From: Dongia mobilis
GTDB lineage: Bacteria > Pseudomonadota > Alphaproteobacteria > Dongiales > Dongiaceae
Assembly: GCF_004363235.1 (NCBI RefSeq)
Contig: NZ_SNYW01000001.1
Coordinates: 124,001-188,000, forward strand
Reading direction: 5' to 3'
Length of the DNA stretch: 64,000 nucleotides
The notes beneath the pieces were generated by a model. That model was not told where the DNA came from and made no database searches. It saw only the letters and a list, made by a program, of their open reading frames with translations. Each line of letters starts with the position of its first letter. Position 1 is the stretch's first letter. Below are positions 58,298 to 64,000 of the stretch, piece by piece. Both the position numbers and the translations under genes were made by a program.

Positions 58298-59496
58298 TGG
58301 AATACGAAGAGGCGAAAAGGCTGGCAGCCGCCGGCAGCGAACGCGACCGCAGCAGCTTGGCTGCCCGGTCCGACATGCGCCCGGAGATTCTCTATTTCCT
58401 GGCCGAGGACAAGTCGAATGCCGTGCGGCGCGCCATCGCCGGCAATGCAGCGACGCCGCGCCAGGCCGATCTCAGGCTGGCGCGCGATGCGGATGAAGGC
58501 GTGCGCGAATTGCTGGCGGTGAAGATCGGCCAATTGGCCCCCGATCTGCCGCAGGAAACCAGGTCGCAGGTTCGCGATCTTACCATCCAGGTGCTGGAAA
58601 CCCTGGCCCGCGACCAGGCGGTGAAGGTGCGCCGCATCGTCGCCGAGGCGCTGAAGGACCTCACCGACGCGCCACCGCACATCATCCAGGAACTGGCCCG
58701 CGACCTCGAGATCCGGGTGGCCGGGCCGGTGCTGCAGTATTCGCCGATTCTGAGCGATTCCGATCTGCTGGAGATCATCAGCAGCGGGCCGATCAGGGGT
58801 GCCCTCTCGGCCATTGCCAGGCGCGCCCAGATCGGCGAGCGACTGGCCGATGCCATCATCGCCGCCGCGATCGAGGCACCGGAGGAGAGCGAGACCATCA
58901 CGGCGCTGCTCAACAACCGCAATACCGCCATACGCGAGGAGACGCTGGACATCATCCTCGACAAGGCGCCGGCGGTCGAGGAATGGCAGGAACCGCTGGT
59001 GAAACGCCCGCTGCTGCCGATGAATGCCATCAGGCGGCTCGCCGATTTCGTCTCCTCCTCGCTGTTCGATTTGCTGCAGGCACGGCCGGATCTCGACAGG
59101 GCGACGGCCAAGGCGGTCGCCAAGGCGGTGAAGAAACGCCTTGCCGCGGAATCGAGGGAGCGCGATGCCGCCAGGAACGACGCTCCGCCGCCGCCCGGCG
59201 ATGCCGAGGCGATGTCGGCGGCGATCGCGGGCGGCAAGCAGGAACAGGTGGCGGCGGCTCTCGCCCGCGATGCCATCCTCAATCCCGCCATTGTCCGGAA
59301 AATCCTGACCTCGATGAGTGCCAAGGCGGTGACGGCGCTGGCCTGGAAAGCCGGGCTCACCATGCGCCAGGCCCTGCAGTTGCAGTTGAAGATCGCCGGC
59401 ATCGCGCCGCATCAGGTCCTGAACCCGCGCGGCGGCACCGACTACCCGCTGAGCGAGCGCGAGATGGAATGGCAGCTGGAGCTTTTCACCGGTTGA
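58297..59496 (+). CDS. DUF2336 domain-containing protein
   Basis: 399 residues from ATG 58297 (TGATG overlap with the cyclase; a GTG one codon earlier is possible). All-helical and rich in HEAT-like repeats: RPEILYFLAEDKSNAVRRAIAGN, LRLARDADEGVRELLAVKIG, and ARDQAVKVRRIVAEAL, followed by similar units to about 250. A charged linker (280-305) leads to a C-terminal helical domain. DUF2336 proteins are common in Rhodospirillales and Caulobacterales; no enzymatic motif is seen. Coupling to a diguanylate cyclase suggests a scaffold or c-di-GMP-related partner. Confidence 0.85.
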   Translation: MEYEEAKRLAAAGSERDRSSLAARSDMRPEILYFLAEDKSNAVRRAIAGNAATPRQADLRLARDADEGVRELLAVKIGQLAPDLPQETRSQVRDLTIQVLETLARDQAVKVRRIVAEALKDLTDAPPHIIQELARDLEIRVAGPVLQYSPILSDSDLLEIISSGPIRGALSAIARRAQIGERLADAIIAAAIEAPEESETITALLNNRNTAIREETLDIILDKAPAVEEWQEPLVKRPLLPMNAIRRLADFVSSSLFDLLQARPDLDRATAKAVAKAVKKRLAAESRERDAARNDAPPPPGDAEAMSAAIAGGKQEQVAAALARDAILNPAIVRKILTSMSAKAVTALAWKAGLTMRQALQLQLKIAGIAPHQVLNPRGGTDYPLSEREMEWQLELFTG

Positions 59497-59508
59497 CAGA
59501 AGGCGCCG

Positions 59509-61374
59509 TTACAGCCGGTTGAGGCGGCGGAAAGCACGCCAGCTCTTGAGCGGATGTTTCAGCTTGCGCAGAGCCCGCGTCACCGGCAGGTGGATGCGGG
59601 TATCTTCCAGCTCCAGGCCGATGCGTCGCATGCGACCATCGCGCGCCTCGCGCACCACCAGCTCGATCTCGTTGAATTTGACGCGGTCGCCGGCGACGAC
59701 ATGGTCGCCCATCGCGTCATGCAGTACATCGCCGATGCGGCGCCCCCTGGCGCCGGGTCCGAGATCGATTCCGTACATGAGGGCGAGGTCGTCGGCCGGC
59801 GTGTCGGCATCGAAGACGAACTCGCCGAAGCCGGCGAGACCGCCGGAATCCTTGCCGCGCTCGGCGAAATGCTGGTGCAGGCCGGCGATCTCGGTCGGCG
59901 GGGCGATGGCGATGACGTAATCATCTATGCCGGGCCGGGTGGCGCGGAAATCGGGCAGCGGGGTCGATTCGCGGATGACGCTGACAATGTCGACCTGGGG
60001 CGGCAATTGCAGGTCGCCATAGGTGTGGTTGAGCGCCCGCGCGCCTTCCATGACGCGGAAGCCGGCCAGTTCGCGCGTCGCGCCATGGCCGAGGCTGATG
60101 TCCAGTTCATGCCCGTGCGGCGCCGAGGCCGGCACTTCGAGGCCGAGAAAGCGCGCCGCCCGGCTGATCGTCCAGCCCTGCACCAGCAGCGAAGTGAGGA
60201 CCGCCACGAAGGCGACGTTGAAATAAACTTGCGCGTTTTCGAGCCCGGCCAGGATCGGGATCGAGGCGAGGAAAATCGGAACGGCACCGCGCAGGCCGAC
60301 CCAGGCGACGAAGCCACGCTCGCGCCAGTTGAAGCGGAACGGCAGCAGACAGAGAAGGACGGCGCCGGGCCGGGCCACCAGGATGAGGCCGGCCGAGAGG
60401 ATGAGCGCGCCCAGCAGGTTCGAGACCAGGTCGGACGGCGTCACCAGCAGGCCCAGCATCAGGAACATGGCGATCTGGGCCAGCCAGGCGAGGCCGTCGA
60501 GAAAGCGCGTGATGACCTGCTGCGCCCGGTAGGGGGCGCGGGCCAGCATCACGCCGGCGACATAGACGGCCAGGAAGCCGCTGGCATTGAGGGCGTTCGT
60601 GCCGGCAAAGATAAGAAGCGCGCCGGCGGTGGCCAGCACCGGATAGAGGCCGGCGCTCAGGTTGAGACGCTCCAGCAGCCAGCGCAGCGCATAGCCGCCA
60701 CCGGCGCCGAGTGCGCCGCCGCCCAATAGCTGGATCAGGAAGATCCACGCGACATCCCAGCCGTTCATGCTGGCGCCGGCCTGGATCAAGGCGACCGCCA
60801 TCAGGGTCAGGAACACGGCCATCGGGTCGTTCATGCCTGATTCCAGCTCCAGCGTGCCGCCGACGCGGGCATTCACCGCGACGCCCTGGCCATGCAGCAG
60901 CATGAAAACGGCGGCGGCATCGGTCGAGGCCAGGATGGCGCCCATCAGGACGCCTTCCAGCGGCGTCATGCCAAATACCAGAACGGCGATGCCGGCGGTG
61001 CAAAGCGCCGTCAGCACGACGCCGATCGTGGCCAGGGTCAGGCTGGGCCAGAAGACCAGGCGCACCACCTCGCGCGGCGTGCGCAGGCCGCCCTCGAACA
61101 GGATGATGGCAAGGGCGATGGAGCCCACCGCATAGGTGGCGCCGTAGGAATCGAAGCTGAGCCCGAGCAGGCCATCCTCGCCAGCCAGCATGCCGAGCAA
61201 CAGGAAGACCAGCAGCAGCGGCGCTCCCAGGCGCGACGACAATTGCCCGAGCAGGATGCTGATCACGGCAAGCACTGCGCCGATCAGAATGATGTGGTTG
61301 ATCAGTGCCAAATCCCGGAATTCTCCTTCGTCGCTGTCCGAAACAGGTGATGGCGGCATGATTCGCGCCATCAC
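59509..61374 (-). CDS. K+/H+ antiporter, CPA1 type (NhaP2/CvrA-like)
   Basis: 621 residues. Residues 20-400 form about 12-13 helices with the CPA exchanger signature GGTLELESGMNDPMAVFLT (the ND pair that binds the ion) and ILASTDAAAVFMLL. A cytosolic region follows with a TrkA_C-like domain (about 410-490) and a CorC/HlyC-type C-terminus (about 545-610). This layout matches CvrA/NhaP2 potassium-proton antiporters. The start is uncertain among three nearby Met codons (residues 1, 2, 6). Confidence 0.9.
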   Translation of the reverse strand: MMARIMPPSPVSDSDEGEFRDLALINHIILIGAVLAVISILLGQLSSRLGAPLLLVFLLLGMLAGEDGLLGLSFDSYGATYAVGSIALAIILFEGGLRTPREVVRLVFWPSLTLATIGVVLTALCTAGIAVLVFGMTPLEGVLMGAILASTDAAAVFMLLHGQGVAVNARVGGTLELESGMNDPMAVFLTLMAVALIQAGASMNGWDVAWIFLIQLLGGGALGAGGGYALRWLLERLNLSAGLYPVLATAGALLIFAGTNALNASGFLAVYVAGVMLARAPYRAQQVITRFLDGLAWLAQIAMFLMLGLLVTPSDLVSNLLGALILSAGLILVARPGAVLLCLLPFRFNWRERGFVAWVGLRGAVPIFLASIPILAGLENAQVYFNVAFVAVLTSLLVQGWTISRAARFLGLEVPASAPHGHELDISLGHGATRELAGFRVMEGARALNHTYGDLQLPPQVDIVSVIRESTPLPDFRATRPGIDDYVIAIAPPTEIAGLHQHFAERGKDSGGLAGFGEFVFDADTPADDLALMYGIDLGPGARGRRIGDVLHDAMGDHVVAGDRVKFNEIELVVREARDGRMRRIGLELEDTRIHLPVTRALRKLKHPLKSWRAFRRLNRL

Positions 61375-61459
61375 CCAGCAATATAGTCATGGAGGTTACG
61401 TCGCGGCAAAGGTGGATCGCGCGATGTACCGTCGCGGCACTGTTTGCTAGGCTAGCGAC

Positions 61460-62269
61460 ATGAAGGGAGCGCTGTTGAAACATTTGCGTCTTGGCTGCCT
61501 GCTTGCCGCGACACTGGCGTGGTTGCCTGGGGCCGGCCCGGGCGACGTCCTCGCCCATGAGGTGCCGCCGGTCCGTCTGGTCTTTGCCGACAAGCTGCCG
61601 CCGCTTTCATTCGTCGAGGACGGGCTCACGCGCGGCATCCTGATCGACATCGCCAGCGATATTTTCATCAAGGATGTTGGTGTAGCCGTCGAAATAGAAC
61701 TCTATCCCTGGGAACGGGCTCAACAACTGGTGCGCCAGGGCGAGGCCGATGGCTTCATCACGATCTCGACCCCGGCGCGGCGGGAATATGCCGATTGCGG
61801 CGTGCTGCCGGTGCTGCGGGCGCCGCTGCATCCGCTGGTCCGTCGGGACCATCCCGCGCGCCGGCAAATGGAACTGGCGGGATCGCTGGCGGAACTCGGC
61901 GGTTTCAGCTTCGTCAGCTATCGGGGCAATGGCTGGGCAAAGGAGAACCTGCTGGAGCCCGGTTTCGATGTCTATTTCGCGGCCGATTACGTGGCCCATC
62001 TCAAGGGACTGGCGCAGGGCAGGGGCGATCTCGCGCTGGTGACGACGACGTCGGGCGCCTATTACCTGCGCGAACTGGGCCTCGCCGAGGCCCTCGTCAT
62101 GCTGCCCCCGGTGATCGACACCTTCGAATATGTGCTTTGCCTCGGCAAGGCATCGCCGCATCGCGACAGGCTGGCCGATTTCGAGGCCGCACTCGGCCGC
62201 AAGCGCAGCGGCAACGATTATTTTGCCGTCCTTGAAGCCTACGGGCTGACGCCCAGCACGCCCTATTGA
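61460..62269 (+). CDS. Periplasmic substrate-binding protein, family 3 (no transporter partner)
   Basis: 269 residues. Signal peptide through about residue 32 (HLRLGCLLAATLAWLPG). The SBP_bac_3 fold is indicated by PPLSFVEDGLTRGILIDIA, QGEADGFITISTPARREYADC and the late ARGDLALV-type hinge. ATG 61460 has no clear ribosome site. A TTG at 61475 sits 5 nt after AAGGGAG and would give a compact MKHLRLG signal, so it may be the true start. No permease or ATPase is adjacent, so it may serve a distant transporter or act as a sensor. Confidence 0.75.
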   Translation: MKGALLKHLRLGCLLAATLAWLPGAGPGDVLAHEVPPVRLVFADKLPPLSFVEDGLTRGILIDIASDIFIKDVGVAVEIELYPWERAQQLVRQGEADGFITISTPARREYADCGVLPVLRAPLHPLVRRDHPARRQMELAGSLAELGGFSFVSYRGNGWAKENLLEPGFDVYFAADYVAHLKGLAQGRGDLALVTTTSGAYYLRELGLAEALVMLPPVIDTFEYVLCLGKASPHRDRLADFEAALGRKRSGNDYFAVLEAYGLTPSTPY

Positions 62270-62282
62270 GCGACGGCCGCGT

Positions 62283-63185
62283 TCAGCCGCGCGTCACCAG
62301 CGTGCCGATGCCCTGCGGCGTGAAGATTTCCAGCAGCATGGAATGCGGCACGCGGCCGTCCAGGATGACAGCGGCTTCGACACCGCTCTCGACTGCGGTC
62401 AGGCAGGTCTCCAGCTTGGGGATCATGCCGCCCGAAATGGTGCCGTCGGCAGCCAGCGCCCTGACCTCGCCGGCGGTCAGCTGCTGGACCAGCTGGCCGG
62501 ATTTGTCGAGCACGCCCGGCACATCGGTCAGCATCAGGAGGCGCGCGGCACCGATCGCGGCAGCGATGGCGCCTGCTGCCGTATCGGCATTGATGTTGTA
62601 GGTCTGGCCGTCGGGCCCGAAGCCGACCGGGGCAATGACCGGAATGACGCCGGCCTGCTCCAGCGAGCGGATGATGCCGGGATTGACCTTGTCCGGCTCG
62701 CCGACCAGGCCAAGATCGACCCGCTCGCCATCCTTGGTCATCTCGGTCTTGCGGGCGAGGAGCAGGTTGTCATCCTTGCCCGAGATGCCGACCGCCTTGC
62801 CGCCGGCTGCATTGATGGCGGCGACGATCTCCTTGTTGATCGAGCCGGAAAGCACCATCTCGACCACTTCCATGGCGGCGGCATCGGTCACGCGCAGGCC
62901 GTCGACGAAGCGCGATTCGATATTGAGGCGCTTCAGCATGGTGCCGATCTGCGGCCCACCGCCATGGATCACCACCGGCAGGATGCCGACCTGGCGCAGC
63001 AACGTGATGTCGCGGGCGAAGATCCGGGCCAGCTCCTTGTCCACCATGGCATGGCCGCCATATTTGATGACGAAGCGCTTGCCGGCATATTTCTGCATAT
63101 AGGGCAGGGCGTCGGTCAGGGTGCGCGCTGTCTTCAGCCAGTATTTGGTGTCGGTGATGCTCATCGCGGGGCCTTTGCTCGCCAT
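62283..63185 (-). CDS. argB: Acetylglutamate kinase
   Basis: 300 residues (a Met at residue 8, position 63164, is an alternative start). Amino-acid kinase motifs: [25 protein letters not shown] with the Gly-rich loop, [13 protein letters not shown], and the nucleotide-site [16 protein letters not shown]. The N-terminal helix ([22 protein letters not shown]) is that of hexameric, arginine-inhibited ArgB. Phosphorylates N-acetylglutamate in arginine synthesis. Convergent with the binding-protein gene, 13 nt apart. Confidence 0.95.
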   Translation of the reverse strand: MASKGPAMSITDTKYWLKTARTLTDALPYMQKYAGKRFVIKYGGHAMVDKELARIFARDITLLRQVGILPVVIHGGGPQIGTMLKRLNIESRFVDGLRVTDAAAMEVVEMVLSGSINKEIVAAINAAGGKAVGISGKDDNLLLARKTEMTKDGERVDLGLVGEPDKVNPGIIRSLEQAGVIPVIAPVGFGPDGQTYNINADTAAGAIAAAIGAARLLMLTDVPGVLDKSGQLVQQLTAGEVRALAADGTISGGMIPKLETCLTAVESGVEAAVILDGRVPHSMLLEIFTPQGIGTLVTRG

Positions 63186-63239
63186 GCCTTGCGGGGAAGG
63201 AAAATCCGGCGCGCAAGGTGCGGTCGCCGGCCCCCAAAA

Positions 63240-63845
63240 TCAAGCGGAAATAAGACCGCCCCAGGCCGCCATGGCGGCCTCCGCCACGGCGCGCAGGGTG
63301 GCGCGGTCGGCGCCGTCGCGGGCCTGCAGCGACATGCCCTGCTGAAGGGTGGTGTAGAAGATGGCGATGCGCCGGCAATCGGTGCCCCTGGGCAGGCGCC
63401 CGGCGGCGATATCCGCCTGCAGACGCTGTTCGATGCGTTCGATCGCCTGGCGGCGGCGCGCGGCAAGGCGGGTGGCGACCACCGCTTCCGCCTCGCCGCC
63501 GACCAGGGCGCCGAGGACCACCAGACAGCCCTTCGGCCGATCCGGCGCCACATAGGAATCCGCCGACGCGGCAAGCAGGGCGGCAATGGCCGAGCGCGCA
63601 TCGGGTGCGGCGTTGAACGCCGCCCAGAGCGCTCGACCTTCGCTGGCATCGTAGCGGTCGACCGCTTCCTCGAAGAGCTGTTCCTTCGAGCCAAAGGCGG
63701 CATAGAGGCTGGGCGCATTGATCCCCATCGCCGCCTTGAGGTCGGTGAGGCTGGCCCCGGCATAGCCCTTTTCCCAGAAAACCTCCATCGCCCGGGCGAG
63801 CGCCTGGTCGCGGTCGAAGCTGCGCGGGCGGCCGCGTTCAGCCAT
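63240..63845 (-). CDS. TetR family transcriptional regulator
   Basis: 201 residues from ATG 63845 (an upstream ATG at 63884 would add 13 residues and overlap a GATACAT half site). Helix-turn-helix at about 8-55: DRDQALARAMEVFWEKGYAG, then LTDLKAAMGINAPSLYAAFGSKEQLF. A C-terminal TetR_C-like domain follows (about 80-195). It is divergent from an SDR gene; the dyad at 63925 between them is the likely operator, so it probably represses that gene and itself. Confidence 0.88.
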   Translation of the reverse strand: MAERGRPRSFDRDQALARAMEVFWEKGYAGASLTDLKAAMGINAPSLYAAFGSKEQLFEEAVDRYDASEGRALWAAFNAAPDARSAIAALLAASADSYVAPDRPKGCLVVLGALVGGEAEAVVATRLAARRRQAIERIEQRLQADIAAGRLPRGTDCRRIAIFYTTLQQGMSLQARDGADRATLRAVAEAAMAAWGGLISA

Positions 63846-63924
63846 TTTGTTCTGTCCATCCGATTTTTGTTCTTTTCGATACATAATTCTCTTGAAACGC
63901 CCAGGCAAGCGCTCTAACTATTTA

Positions 63925-63940
63925 TGTATCAAACGATACA
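63925..63940. promoter_or_regulatory. Candidate TetR operator TGTATC-AAAC-GATACA
   Basis: Perfect 6-bp arms with a 4-bp spacer, 18 nt before the ATG of the divergent SDR gene. A partial copy (GATACAT, 63878-63884) lies near the regulator start. Position and symmetry fit a TetR dimer site overlapping both promoters. Confidence 0.6.
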
Positions 63941-63957
63941 AAAATAGGAGATATCCG

Positions 63958-64000
63958 ATGGTGCAGAATTCCCTTTCCGGCAAGGTCGCCCTGGTCACCG
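63958..64000 (+). CDS. Short-chain dehydrogenase/reductase, 5' end only
   Basis: The first 14 codons read MVQNSLSGKVALVT, the characteristic opening of the classical SDR Rossmann fold, just before the TGxxxGIG motif that would follow outside the window. A strong AGGAG lies 8 nt before the ATG. Probably the regulated target of the divergent TetR gene. Confidence 0.75.
   Translation, partial: MVQNSLSGKVALVT

Overview
The window is dense, high-GC bacterial chromosome with almost no non-coding space. Gene content and layout point to an alphaproteobacterium, most likely of the order Rhodospirillales (inference). The supporting features are the pst-phoU-phoB order with an alphaproteobacterial-type PstA, the def-fmt-truA set near dapE-dapD, a DUF2336 protein, a FadN-type beta-oxidation protein, and 'CGTCATGCCCGG...' palindromic repeats. 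I saw no rRNA, tRNA, CRISPR array, insertion sequence or phage gene.

Layout. (1) 67-11493: one plus-strand chain of overlapping genes. A Gfo/Idh/MocA oxidoreductase, two glycosyltransferases, a histidine phosphatase, a polysaccharide-deacetylase-like protein and a small membrane protein lead into an oligopeptide-type ABC importer (fused double ATPase, binding protein, two permeases). (2) 11616-13126: a small lipoprotein, a glutathione transferase and a HIT protein. (3) 13323-19306: the phosphate regulon, in which PstS and PstC are one polypeptide, followed by PstA, PstB (with an altered Walker A motif), PhoU and PhoB. (4) 19366-21630: a CHASE2-adenylate cyclase. (5) 21728-32720: an amine-catabolism locus with a PuuR-like regulator, an amine oxidase, a PotDBCA-like importer, a GT1 glycosyltransferase, two cupins, an aldehyde dehydrogenase and a DAO-family oxidase. 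(6) 32839-35102: two secreted proteins of unknown function around the only long gene-poor stretch. (7) 35282-42288: a four-gene fatty-acid beta-oxidation operon. (8) 42445-48762: a small membrane protein, an MFS transporter, an Hpt/pseudo-receiver protein, a UspA pair, NfeD plus an SPFH protein, and RmuC. (9) 48888-56463: def-fmt-truA, a BetI-like regulator divergent from a 2-oxoglutarate dioxygenase, then dapE, dapD and a HAD nucleotidase. (10) 56594-64000: a diguanylate cyclase with DUF2336, a K+/H+ antiporter, a periplasmic binding protein, argB, a TetR regulator and the start of an SDR gene.

The most notable points are five. First, PstS and PstC are fused, with matching membrane topology. 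Second, the PstB in the same operon has Arg where the Walker A Gly belongs. Third, a Puu-like amine locus carries a glycosyltransferase and paired cupins but no glutamylation or deglutamylation enzymes. Fourth, short tandem repeats recur over stop codons; two unrelated 15-bp examples stack three in-frame stops each. Fifth, a glycan gene set is coupled by overlaps to an oligopeptide-type importer. All functions are inferred by reading motifs; no database search was run.
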